Assembly (NCBI GenBank): GCA_002118135.1
Contig: BDIU01000189.1
Location: 248,001 to 312,000 of the forward strand
DNA from: Trebouxia sp. TZW2008
Taxonomy: Eukaryota; Chlorophyta; Trebouxiophyceae; Trebouxiales; Trebouxiaceae
Direction of reading: 5' to 3'
Length of the DNA: 64,000 nucleotides
Part shown: piece after piece, positions 11,401 to 22,859 of the stretch
How the letters are laid out: the number at the start of each line of letters is the position of its first letter
Position numbering within the stretch: position 1 is the first letter of the stretch
Translations under genes and position numbers: made by a program
The notes under the pieces: generated by a model
Seen by the model: only the letters and a program-made list of their open reading frames with translations
Databases searched by the model: none
Told to the model about the DNA's origin: nothing

Positions 11401-13847
11401 GCGCAGAATGTTTTCCAAGTCTAATTCCTGCAGCTGGCTCAAGCTAACTCAAGTTCTAAGCTGCTGAGGTTGGACATGCAAAACACTATGTAGTAACAGC
11501 TGTTTGGCTGCCAAGCTGTTTGATGACAATTTGATATAGCTTGAGTTTGAGTATGCAACAGCTGTTACAGAAGCTGCAGTAATATTCATGCACAGTGGGC
11601 TGAAGTCAGAAATTTCTTAAGGTGTTTTGGCCAGTCTCCTGCTAGATCTCGCTGGCTTGGCTGGCTTGGTTGCTCTGCTACCAAAAATATCGCCATCTGA
11701 GTAGCTGTTAGCAGGAGTACTACGCTGGCGGCTATTGCCACATGAGGGGCTGCTAGCAGAAGGGCTACGCTGGCGGCTATAGAGGCCAAAACAGTCAGCC
11801 CTATGGGCTGCCCAGATTACAATGCATTGTTGAGCTTCCTGTACTCTATCCTGTTGTGCATCACAATGACTCATTGCATCATTATTACAGCTTACAGATT
11901 GCAGAGTCGGCCATTGCAACAAGGCAGGCCAAGCTCCTTGACTTGCCTGCAGCATTGATAAATTGTTCACACGGTATAGGGTGGACGCTGGCAGGCTAGA
12001 TTTGCAAAGTGCTCGATACCTGGGCTACCGCCATCAGCCAGCTGGTCTGGATGGAGGCCTTGCTGGTCTGTTGACACAGTCAGCTTTTTCCATCCTGGTG
12101 ACGTTGTGTTTCTGATTGTGAAACTTGTCCTTTGCCATGGTGCAGGGTTGACGCTGGCAAGGTAGAGTTGGACGGTGCTCAGTACTTGGGCTACCGCATC
12201 CCCTTGACTATCAGCCAGCTGGTGTGGATTGAGGCCATCCTGGTCGGAGGTGCAGAGATCTACCGTAACAGAGAGCGCGACCCTGAGACCCGCCTGTACC
12301 CTGGTAAAAACCCCCTAACCCCCCCTGTTTCTAACTCCCAGGCACAGCAGCTCAAGCTGGCATTTCACTATGACGGGGCCTTGCTCACTTGTAATGCAAA
12401 TTTGAGGATATGCTTCTGCATGTTCCGTTCTGTGAGCAGCATTGCCGAGCCTGGTATTTGCAGATGCTGTTGCCTGCTTGCCTACCATTTGCTTTACTTG
12501 ATCTTTGCTTGGTGCCAAACTTTTGCTACATCATGCTCGGTACTTGCCATGCCCTGTCCCGATGATGCTTTGCATTCTGCAGCATCTTATGCATCTGCAT
12601 TGTGCACTAGCACCTCACAACAGATTGTTGGCAGCAACATCAGCATGTACAGATCCTTAATCGGTCTGTTGTATCATTGAGCCGTACAAGCTGATGTAGC
12701 TGCCAGCGTTTCTGTTGATTCTGTCCATCAAATCACCGTACATTTTTCTCAGTACCAAACACGCAATGCATGGTATCTGATAGTGTGGATGATTGACATG
12801 CAGTGCAAAGTGTAAATATGCATCACATTGGCGCCGACACGTGCTACAGAATGCACAAACATGTGATTGATTGACCACTGAAAGTTGAGTATAATGATTT
12901 ACTGACTTTAGAGTGCGCTGAAGCTGAGTGAGATGCATCATCATGGTCTTTGACATGTTTAGATCAACTGCAGGTGGTGCCTTTGACCCCTTGGGCTTGG
13001 CCAGTGAGGATGACGCCAAGGCCTTCCGCCTGAAGACTGCTGAGATCAAGCATGGACGTCTTGCCATGGTTGCCTTCCTTGGTAAGGGGTTCTACAGCTT
13101 AGCAACACATTTGTCAACAACATTATGTCGTGTATAGTGCTACACATAGCGCATCCATGCTGACTCTGGCAGGAATTTGCTTATGTGAAGGTCTTGTGAT
13201 GGTTGGACAAAGAGCCAGCACGGCACGCAGCTGTCCTTAGTCTTGCATGATGCCATGGAATAACAGGAGGCTGCAGAGCGGTGGCATGGCTTCTGAAAGG
13301 CTGCATTCCCACATCATGTTTTGCATTGCCTACCAGCTGTACACCAGTCTTGACCTATTCAAGCATTGTTGATGGTCTTGGCAAACCCAGTTCCTGCTGC
13401 AGTCAATAGTCCTTGTTGCTGACAGCCAGCCAGGCAGTGTATGCCTGTGACACTCAATGCTTTGAAGCATTGCACTGTATGTCCTCAGCATCCAGCGCCT
13501 GATGGTCATCAGCACCTGACTGCTTGGCAGCAACCAAGCTGCACAACCCCCTGGTAAGCCACAGCAGATTTGCCTGGGCACATGTTCCACACATGCATCT
13601 GAAGTAAAGCTTCACATTTCAGCTATGTGGTGAAGTGAAGTTGTCTTGTATTGGCAAAAGCGAGATTGTGCATGTGTTCAAAGGATCCCAGGAGTTTTGA
13701 CCTGACCAGATGTTGACATGTGCAGGATTTGGAGTACAAGCACTCGCAACTGGACAGGGTGCATTGGGCTCACTAGCACAGTTCTCCAACACCTTCGGTG
13801 TAGATGTAGAAGAGATTGTGGAAGGGGTAGAGAAGGCTGTGAGCTAG
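8466..13847 (+). CDS. LHCB4: Chlorophyll a/b-binding protein CP29 (minor PSII antenna)
   Basis: Six exons: 8466-8615, 8952-9138, 10870-11143, 12146-12303, 12974-13081 and 13726-13847. All phases agree and give about 332 codons before the stop. The first helix is [14 protein letters not shown] in exon 3, with the chlorophyll-ligand ExxHxR pattern. The middle helix is in exon 4 ([19 protein letters not shown]), followed by [13 protein letters not shown], and the third helix is [16 protein letters not shown]. The [19 protein letters not shown] segment and the extra loop between helices 1 and 2 are CP29-specific. The Lys-rich N-terminus is the stromal face and transit peptide. CP29 links trimeric LHCII to the PSII core. 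The start at 8466 (MSFASALL) is chosen over upstream in-frame codons because it gives a transit-like N-terminus. Intron 2 is 1.7 kb and intron 3 is 1.0 kb. Confidence 0.95.
10794..10818 (+). repeat. Decoy copy of the Lhcb4 exon 3 acceptor
   Basis: The bases tgcag-GTGACAGAGGctgg recur 70 bp upstream of the true acceptor tgcag-GTGACAGAGGgttt at 10865-10882. This is another duplicate of an intron/exon border. Confidence 0.55.
11979..12068 (+). pseudogene. Dead partial copy of Lhcb4 exon 4 within intron 3
   Basis: The stretch from gtGGACGCTGGCA through TACCTGGGCTACCGC, CAGCCAGCTGGTCTGGATGGAGGCC follows the true exon 4 (12146-12240) almost base by base. It lacks a block of about 12-15 bases and contains an early TAG. 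It lies about 165 bp upstream of the real exon in the same orientation. Confidence 0.8.
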
Positions 13848-15054
13848 ATCATTAGTGTTGTGTAGAACCTTTCTGTTGTGCGCTTTGTGTCCTCAACCCA
13901 GGGAGCACATGTAAATTTATGCAGCGTCCTGTGTAGTTTTGGCTTCCTACAGGCAAGGCAGTGCAACTATGCACTGCATTTTGAGAAGACCAGTATAATG
14001 TTTCCGCTACCTTCTATGTTATACAGCGTCCTGCATCGTTTGTGTTGATGCAATGACCATTCTGTAAGCTTGTAAGCAAGCTGTCCTGGTCTATGCAAAG
14101 CAGTACAGCTCATCATGGATGCAAAACCAATCATGACCATCAGCCGTCATGAGCAACACGTTTCATGATCATGAGGTCCTTTTTTGCATGTTCTTTACAT
14201 CGAGTGGCTAGTAATCTCATCCCTTGAGCGTACATTCTATTGTGAACTAGCCTAATGCTTGGCCATCAAAGGAGTTGCGCACCAGAAACCACACTTGTAG
14301 GATATCTGCAATGCTGCACTGGGCAGGTTGCAAAGCATGGCTACAGAATGTCGATGTGTGAATGGATATCAGGCCATACATGGTCATACTTTGCACAAAA
14401 GCGCTCTCTCAATGTCTCTGCGCAGTCCAATTGCAAGTACATGTGTTTATTGCAATCCGATATAATGGAGCCATCTCAACTGTCTGCTGGAAAAGCAGCA
14501 ACCAAATGCCATGCTGTTATGGTCCTCGACCCTGCTCAACAGGTAGCCACTAATTGTGCTGCATATACAAAGAGGGCACTACCTAGCCTAAATCTGTTAT
14601 CTAAACCAATGGTACCCAGCATAATTTCCTAAGAAGCATGAGCAAGGGGATGGGAAAGGGATATCAAATCTAAGCATTCATCAAAGCAGCATTAGCAGGG
14701 AAATGGGACACCTACAGTGACCAGCATAAGCAACAAGCCAAAGCATAGTTGTAGAGCTCCCATCTGTAATGTACAGGACACTACATATACAGCCAAGGTG
14801 CAATCAAAGTTCACTACAACCAGGCCAAAGCAGCAGTGCCTGCAGCATCAATATGCATTTATGCAAATTGTTGTTGCTAATTAGCATGCTGCGCAGCTGT
14901 CAGCAGAAACAGCTCAAATTCCAGTTTTGCCCATGTGGCGCTACACTGAACACAATCCAGAAACTTGGACTTTATAGGGCTCAGAAACCAACATGCAGCC
15001 GTGCAAGGCATTTGCATATGCTGCTCAGCATTAATGCAAAGTCAAGCTGGGTCG
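13848..15054. other. Convergent 3' flanks of Lhcb4 and the P450 gene
   Basis: Contains the Lhcb4 3' UTR, with a TGTAA motif near 13910 that could be the green-algal poly(A) signal. No supported gene is present. Frames at 14255-14632 and 14769-15101 have no recognisable content or start context. Confidence 0.5.
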
Positions 15055-18000
15055 TCAGGACAAGTCTTTGGCATCAAATTGCTGTCCAGATCGGGGCTTG
15101 ATGTTGAGCCAGATTCCATCCCTGGGAGAATACGTGATGAGGCTGTTGTGCTGTAAACGCTTGCCGCCATGCTTTGCAGCATCCAAGGAAAAAGTGAAAC
15201 GCTGCAGTAGCCGAACAAGGGCAATGGTTCCCTCTTCCATGGCAAATTTGTGGCCGATGCATTTTCTGGGACCCACCCCAAAGGGGATATAGGCATAGGG
15301 ATGGCAAGAGGAGGTCCCTTGAGGCCCATCTAGGAACCTTTCTGGTCGGAACTCCTGCATATCACAAGTGGGTTTGAGCCATTGAATGGTGAATGAGGCC
15401 CATCTAAAAACCTTTCTGGCGGAAATTCCTGCATGTCAGAAGTCATTTTCAGCCAAGATATGGTGATGAAGGCAGCATTTGAAACACACTCTGACAGGCG
15501 TCCAGGCTGAAGGTCTGCAGAGGCTTGAGCTTGCCATAGGGTCTCTTCAGCCTTTGGCAGGAAATTGTAACAACATCTAAGACACACCGCAAAGGTCATA
15601 CAAACTAGGCATTTCTGTACGGCGGCTGCTGCCAAAACGCTGCGCATTGTCAAAATTGCATATGCATTGCATGCATGATGGGGCAGTGTACAGGTATCCT
15701 GAGAGGTGTATGCTGTAGAAGGCATGCTGTGTCAGCTTCATCGCATGCAGCCTGACATGTGCAACCTATGTACAGAATGACACATGCTGCAAGACAGTGA
15801 AACGCATTGCATGCACGCATGCACATGCGAGCAAGGGTGAACCTGGGGGTCTGGGAAGTGGGTGGGGTCATGGTGCATCCCCAGCACATTCATGCCCACT
15901 TTGGTGCCAGCTGGCAGCTTGTGCCCCCCTAGCTCTACTTCTTCACTGCACTCCCGAATCTGCAGACACCAACACACATTGTAAATGCATGACTCAGTGT
16001 CAAACAGTGATGCAAACAGCTTTTGCGCGCTCTCATGCAACTATGACATCACAACACAACGTTTGATGACCAGACGGGACGCTGGCCCTTCAAGCTGTGA
16101 TGAGCTTGCTGTTTTGCTGCTGCATATGCTGTCAAGAAGCAGCGCTATTTCAGGTGACACACCTAAAGCAGCGCCGGCAAACTGTGAGCCTTCAGCCAAT
16201 CCTGTCTGCTCACACACGTGCCCATGCTTCAGTCCAGGCCGTGCACAATCACAGTGTCCAACAACGACCGTCCATGCTTGAACAGCCCGTCTCACACAAA
16301 TCCTGTCAAGTCTATAAAGTGTATAAAATCAACTTGAATTCATGAAAAAGGCTCACAACGATGAGGGGCTGACCAGGGCTATGAAGGGGGTGACAGAGGG
16401 TCGCACCTGCATGCCCTCCAAAAACACAGCCTCAGAGTATGAAAAGCTGAACAAATCATCAAAGTTGGGCTATGCAAGAACCCAAATTGTGACGGAGGGC
16501 CTTGAACAATGATGCGGAAGACAGGCTTTGATGATGAGGACCAGTCATGATGAAGGGCATGGGCAAAAGGGGGGGGGGCAGGGGCTATGAAGGGGCTGAC
16601 AGGGGGGAGCAGCCGCATGCCCTCTAGGAACACAGCCTCACAGTACAAAACGCTGGACAAATCATCAAAGTTGGGCTATGCAAGAACCCAAATTGTAACG
16701 GAGGGCCTTGAACAGCGATGCGGGAGACAGACTTTGATGATGAGGACCAGTCGTGATGAAGGGGATCGGCAAAAAGGGGGAGGGGATGGTGGGGCTGACC
16801 AAGGCTATGAAGGGGGTGACAGGGGGATGCAGCCGCATGCCCTCCAGGAACACAGCCTCAGTGTATGGGAAGCTGGACAGGTCATCAAAGCTGGGCTGCC
16901 TGTGTGCTCCAAAGGCATCCATCTCCTGGTGCAGACTTTGCTGCACTACTGGGTTGCGGGCAATCTCATATAGAGCATAAGATATGGCTGTTGATGTGGT
17001 CTCATAGCCTGCCAGAACAAAGGTGAAGGCCTGTGCACAGATGTGGAGGTCTGAGAGGGGCTGCCCGTCATCCTTGCGCTGTGCGTTCATCAAACTGTAT
17101 AGCAGGCTGTGGTCCTCTGGCACTTGCCCCACATATGCTGCCCCGCCCTCTGCCCTGCCCCTGTAGCATCATCACAATGTAGATGTTGCAGTGACAACAC
17201 CACTGACAACAATGATAATGATCATTGTCACAATAATGAAGATAGTGAGGCTGTACAGCGGGTTGTGGTCCTCTGGCACCTGCCCCTCATATGTTGCCCC
17301 ACCCTCTGCCCTGCCCCTGTACACACCAGCACAAATTTTATGAGACAGCCGTAAGGCGGGTGCTGCAACATGTTTTGTGTAGAAGGGCTTACTGGTGCAC
17401 TGTGAGCTTTGTGCCAATCATACTTTGCGGGTTGAATGCTAGTTGTTATGTCCATGTCAGTTCATGGCAAGGACACCAACTTCATTCAAGACGCTACACG
17501 GGAAGCGATGAAGGGCTGCGTCATGCTTGGCACAGTGCAAAGCTTTACCACAGAGCACAACACAGAAAGCTGCAGCAAGTCAGGAATCAAGGATTCTGGC
17601 CTGATCATATGTACCTTCACCTTCAAATCTGTGTCTGCAGGGATATGAATTATCATGCAATGCAATGCAATGCAATAACAAGAGAAAAATTGTTCACCTT
17701 TGGAACTGTCCCTCGGCAGGTGCTGTGAGCCAGGAGTCCAGCCTCCACCAGGGCTGTGGGGTGCTGCCCTGCCCTGTCAAAGCATCTGCTGCCTGCGTTG
17801 CCTTATACCATTCAGGCACCCATCTGCTCTGTATATTTGACTGGTGATGGGCATCTGCTGCTGCTCGCAAATGGTTGTTTGCCTCTGTGCTGTTCTCAGC
17901 TGCTGCTGCTGCCTGATCCTCCGCTGGTGCCCGAACATCACTGCCTGCACGTGTGTTTTTCTCAGCTGCTGCTGCCTGAACATCACTGCCCATAGCTGTG

Positions 18001-21000
18001 CTGTTCTCAGCTGCTGACATTTGAGCAGTCATGGTACTTTCTCCATTGCTGTCAGCTTGATGAGCTTTCATGACATTAGGTGCAGTAGGTTTCATGTTGC
18101 TGTCAAGAGTTGGCTGCTGATTAGCATCAACTGAGACTGAGCTACTGTCGAGTGGTGTCTGAGCGTTGCTGTTTGTATCTCTGCTGTCTTGAATTGCTGC
18201 TAAAGCATCAGGCAATAGCGTGCCTGTGATCTGACCAACTGCTGTTGCGGCAATCAGTGGCGACACATGAGCTTCTGGGCCAGCTTCAGACTCTGCTGCC
18301 GCGTCAGACTCACAGACGGACTTAGCCCCAACTTTGCACATGGGATGACTCAAGTCAGCAACCCTATGTGGTGAAGAAGCAGAAGAGCTGCTTGTGAGAC
18401 TGGACGCAGACTGACTGCGCAAACTAGACCTGCTGCTGCTGCTGCAGCTGCAGCCACTGATGTCATTCTTTTTCGTCTGAGCAGTGGTTTCAGAGTCACC
18501 TTCATCATCACTGCTTGAGCTGCTGCCATTGCTATTGGTGCTGCTGGAAGACAAGCCCGCACTTGCCTCTCTTGCATTGTGTAAGAGCCGCTGCAGCAAA
18601 CAGCCATTGCATGAACACAGCCAAGTAACAACTCATGGTATTAGCAGCAATCAGCTGCACACATCTGCACACAGGAGTTGTCACTCACAAAGTGCGCTGT
18701 TGCACAAGCAGACTAGCTCATGGCAGCCTGCCCTTTTTGGACTGCCTGCTTGGTAGTCATGCTTTATTGGCGTGTGTTTGCAGCTTGAAGGTCTATGTCT
18801 GCATGCACCTTGCCTTCATGCTGGACACTGTGTCCGTTTTTGTTGGTTGTCAAATCATGATAATATGGTGACAGTGAGCAAGCATGCATACCTAGCTGGT
18901 GCCCATGATATAGCCTTTGGCCTGCTACACTTGAAGACATTTGAATGCTGTGATCATTGCTGTTACATCAATTCATAACGGTAACGAGCAAGCATGCACA
19001 TCAGATCCTCCAAGTCGCCCAAGGAAGATCTGGAATGACATTGTTTTGTCTGACCTTCAACCGTTGAACATCAGGCGGCGATATCGCGATGCTCAAGACA
19101 AGCCTGCCTGGCAAGATAGGACTTGTGCCACACATACCTAGCAGTATATGCTGGAATATGTAATTATTATTACTATTGATTTATTATGCACACCTGGCTA
19201 GTGCCCATGATGTAGCCCTTGGCCTGCATGACCGCTTCAATGCGCTTTGCTCCCATCCAGATAAACAACCTGTACATCACAGGCCTGCAGCAAATGGCTC
19301 ATTGTCAATGGCTGCATACCGCTGAGGCGGGCAAACAAATGAGATCGCTACCATGTCTGGAATTGCACCATGCTGATGCAATTTGGGCAGGCCTGAACTG
19401 TGCAAATGCACACAGCCGATACACTTCACCACGTCATTTTGCTGCAGCGCACGGCATTGCCAAGTGTGACATGTACAGACAACAAGCGTGACCCAAACAA
19501 TGTTGCCACAGTGCAGTCAACAGTGCAGACAGGGTTGTGAAGAGCTTCAGAAGATAGACTGTGGCATGCACAGTCAGTCATCTTGATGCAAGCACATGCA
19601 ATGCAATGCAGTGCATGCAGCAACAAGGTGTTCAGAAGCTCAGGGGCGTACACAATGAATGGGAAGGCAAACATGAGGAAGCGCATGGCTGCAAAGCCGC
19701 TGCTGTTAGGCGGCTGGAACAGGCTCTGCGCATGCTGCACAATGGGACTCTTGCTTTCCTTCTGAGCGCCAAAGTCAACCCTGCAGCGCACAGCAACTGA
19801 GCATGCAGGAAGGACATAGAAGGCATCGTGTTTGGGCATGGCAATGGAAGCCTCCGCACCAGGTATAGCTCAGGCATACGTCTGCCAATGCAGTACTGTA
19901 CGCAGCTGATACAGTTACAGCGATGCTTGCTAGCTGAGACACCAGCCGCAACTTACCCCAAAAAACAGGTCAAGCGGCACTTAATGTGCTACATGCCTGG
20001 GACCCTGAAAGAAGCAATACAAGGTTGAGCATCATTGGAAGAATCAAACAGTGTTCACAAAAAGCTGCTTACTTGTATATGGGCTCGCAGGACTTGTGGG
20101 TGGGCGTGCAGTGAGGGCACAGACACGTGCACATGAGCAGTGTCAAGAGACTTGCCCCAAAGCTGCTTCTCCTGTGACTCTGATTGTCAATCGGTGCCCA
20201 CAAACCAAGCGCGACACAAGGCTTGAGCATGAGCAAACAAATAAAGCACAGACGCATATGCATTTGCATTTGCATGTGCGTGAGCTGGTGCTGGTGCAGC
20301 AGCACAAGCCCCACCCAAATGCTGCTTCTCCAATGTTTTCCATTGTCCTGCCAGCCACGGCGTCATTGATTTGCAGTGCCAGTGCTTGCTGCACCTGGCC
20401 AAAGCGATCTGCAAGGCGTGCTGCTGCCTGATTGGTAAATGGCGCATGAGCGCGCAGCATGTGCATGTGCATGTGCACGGGCATATGCATATGTTGGTGC
20501 AATGTCAAGAGCCCTACCCAAATGCTGCTTCTCCAATGACTTCCATTGTCATGCCAGCCACAGCGTCGTTGATCTGCAGCGGCTGGGCTTGCTGCACCTG
20601 GCCAAAGCGATCTGCAAGACGAGCTGCTGCCTGGTTGATAAGTGGCGCATGAGCACGCAGCATGTGAGAATGGAACAGCTTCTCACATGTAGCCCTGATA
20701 CCTGCCCAGAACTTGTCTCTGCAGTAGACAAAGGCATCTTAGTCTGTGATTTGCAGCCAGTCTGCTGTTATGCATGTGCAGCCTGGTCAGTAAGCACTGC
20801 ATGAGCCCACATCATGTGAGAACGGAACAGCTTTTCATATGTGATCCTGATAACAGCCTAGACCTTGTTTCTGCATTGCCGATAGGCATCTCGATGTGTG
20901 GCCTCCATGGTTGATGCAATATAGCTGATGTCCCTCGCATGCAGGGCGACCCCAAGCTGCGGGTGTGTTGTCATACATGCAACACAGCCCAAACTGCGGA

Positions 21001-21959
21001 TGTGATAAGCCATGGAGCCACAGCAGGTGAGGCCCAGTCAAACGTCTGTGACAGCCCGTTGCTCTGGTGACATCAAACTCAGGTACATCAGGTACACATC
21101 AGCACAAGTGGCTGTGACAGATGACTCACTTGGCAAACAGCATGCCTGTCTCTTCAAACTCAGTCTGATAGCCATGATGGAAGCGCATGATTGGCTGCGG
21201 GCGGTTGTGAAACTTCATGAACGACTTGGTCCCCACCTGCCTGACCAGATCTGGATCTGCGTGTGTGCATGATCATGAGTGCTGTCTCAGCATGCATCAC
21301 ATGGAGCTCAGCAAGGTCAAAAACTGATTGCATCAATGCAGCATATGCATCACCAGTCAAGCCAGGCTATTGCATTGAAGCTTACATTGATGCATGTCAT
21401 GCGGGTTGAGCATCGTACAAGCATGCTGACATGCATTGTTACCTGTCAGGATGACAACAGGTGTGTGACCCACAAAGATCTTGAAGAGTGGCCCATACTG
21501 ATGTGCCCATTCATTGATCTTTGTGTGCGATTCGAATGGCACATTCAGCTGCATCATCACAGGATTTTGACATCTTTGCTTTGACATGGCGGACCAGACT
21601 AATGCACACGGATGACAAACTGATGAACCTGATCAAGGTCTCCACCGAGCCACGTCGGTTTTGGTCCGGGGATGTGTCGGAAGCGCCATCGCTGGTATAC
21701 GTTGAACCCATAGACTACAATCTGCACGATGCATACATCTTGTGATGCACATGTTCCGTGTCCGGAACCAGACAACAGTCTAGTCGCTCTCAACGTGAAC
21801 GCAAGGTCTACGCTCGTCTGCGACCGCACACAAAGCCAAGCTCACCAGCAGTGCTGCGCATGAGACTGCCAACGCTCCCAAGGCAAGAATGTGCCCGGCA
21901 TGAACTCTCGATGACGAGCTCAACCACGTCAAACTGCAGAAACTGTTCTCAGTCTGCAT
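15055..21959 (-). CDS. Cytochrome P450 with ~280-residue Ser/Ala-rich insert
   Basis: Eleven phase-consistent exons: 21959-21846, 21721-21629, 21548-21443, 21256-21130, 20718-20518, 19780-19625 (weak donor), 19269-19194, 18590-17698, 17160-16800, 15959-15843 and 15354-15055, giving about 847 residues. N-terminal membrane anchor (HILALGALAVSCAALL joined to IVVYGF), proline-rich hinge RHIPGPKP, C-helix KDKFWAGIR, I-helix AGYETTSTA, ExxR in EGMRL, PERF, and heme loop PFGVGPRKCIG with the cysteine near residue 780. This is a heme monooxygenase of the endoplasmic reticulum or plastid envelope. It looks nearest to the CYP711/CYP3-type clans by remembered sequence. Exon 8 adds a Ser/Ala/Asn-rich block between the F-G region and the I-helix, making it about 1.7 times the usual P450 length. 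The substrate is unknown. Confidence 0.88.
15396..15433 (-). repeat. Copy of the start of the P450 last exon with acceptor
   Basis: On the minus strand tgcag-GAATTTCCGCCAGAAAGGTTTTTAGATGGGCC repeats the true tgcag-GAGTTCCGACCAGAAAGG at 15354. It lies immediately upstream in the intron and still encodes EFPPERFLDG, so it is a competing acceptor. Confidence 0.8.
16375..16794 (-). pseudogene. Two decayed copies of the 3' half of P450 exon 9
   Basis: Two units of about 210 bp (roughly 16375-16581 and 16582-16794) repeat the ExxR-helix part of exon 9 and its donor (SYTEAVFLEGMR-like, then PFIA). They lie just downstream in the intron, with substitutions and lost donors. The true exon keeps TTG|gtcagc at 16800. 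Confidence 0.85.
17215..17340 (-). pseudogene. Copy of the 5' end of P450 exon 9
   Basis: The minus strand reads tgtacag-GGGCAGGGCAGAGGGTGGGGCAACATATG and continues for about 100 bp in parallel with the true exon start at 17160, then diverges into an ATT/AAT-rich stretch. It lies in the intron upstream of exon 9. Confidence 0.8.
17650..17680 (+). repeat. (TGCAA)n short repeat
   Basis: Four copies of atgca just downstream of the P450 exon 8 donor, in intron 8. A related CAATG-rich stretch lies at 39590-39630 in UBP intron 4. Confidence 0.8.
18886..18928 (-). repeat. Decayed copy of P450 exon 7 end
   Basis: The minus strand reads CAGGCCAAAGGCTATATCATGGGCACCAGCTAG, against the true exon 7 end CAGGCCAAGGGCTACATCATGGGCACTAGCCAG (19194). 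The copy has a stop where the true exon has CAG and the donor. Confidence 0.75.
20125..20462 (-). pseudogene. Two copies of P450 exon 5 downstream of the true exon
   Basis: Block 20300-20462 repeats most of exon 5 (LRAHAPFTNQAAARLADRF, then a copy of the EAAFG end). Block 20125-20190 is a more decayed tail only. The true exon is 20718-20518. A further weak copy lies upstream at 20755-20890. Confidence 0.8.
20755..20890 (-). repeat. Third, upstream copy of P450 exon 5 5' half
   Basis: The plus strand around 20800-20865 (GCATGAGCCCACATCATGTGAGAACGGAACAGCTT) parallels 20647-20680 of the true exon, with matching spacing to a degenerate acceptor. Confidence 0.65.
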
Positions 21960-22859
21960 GTCGTCAGTGCCGCTTGTCACAGACCGCAACTTCTGTCAGT
22001 CTTTGAGCGGATGCATGATCAAGCAATTTCGAACGGGCGTGTTGGGTGATGTCGATGGCGCAAGCAGCGCCTGCATGTGGCCGCAAGCAACCTGCATGTG
22101 TTTCGGACTTTGATGCAGTCAAACATGATTTCAACCGCACACGCAGTGCAGTACGAATTCTGAAGAGCCTCTTCTTAAGGTCTGCTTGAGGACTGTCTGC
22201 ACAGCGTATTTGAGCGCAGAATGACATCTCTAATAGGCATTCAACTGTGCATTGGGCCCTGCGCATGTTCTACAGCTGCAACTTTGTGTGACATAAATAA
22301 GTATCAGTGCTGCAAATTGGGTATTGATGTAATTGACTGCAAGTACAAGGTGCGCAATTGATGGCATTCAACAGCATTTGGCACGCACGCAGCATGCACA
22401 TGCTTCGCACCAGCAGTCACGTCACAATACAATAGAGGTGCAAATCACAGTGGAGCCCGCAGCAGCACAAGGCATTGACAAAATGCGTGAGCAGAGACTC
22501 ATACAGCATGAGTCAAGCTCGTACCAGAAGAAGAAGACAGATTCAGCCAGTACTTTGCAACCTGGTCAGTCAAATCTTGAGCATCGCGTGAAAAAATCTG
22601 GCAAAGACTCCGACATCAAGTGCGCAACCAGGGAACAGTCTGTTTGCAATTGCCCACTAGCGGCTTTGCAACGAGTTATACACCTTTGTCTTGTCAGCTT
22701 CCTGTCTTCCTGCAGCTCATTGTGCTGAAGCGGTCAGTGGTAGATTATTCCGATCATCACCAAGGCTCAGCGCTCCAATAGTCTACCAATCCGGGACTTG
22801 ATTTGACCGAAGCAGCTCGAATCAGCGCACTTGCATTGTCAACAAGAACAGTGAGCAGT
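21960..22859. promoter_or_regulatory. Shared 5' region of P450 and USP genes
   Basis: About 900 bp between divergent ATGs. The frame 22333-22728 (plus) has no recognisable content. A plus frame runs into the USP start from a TTG at 22803, so some of this is 5' UTR. Confidence 0.35.
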
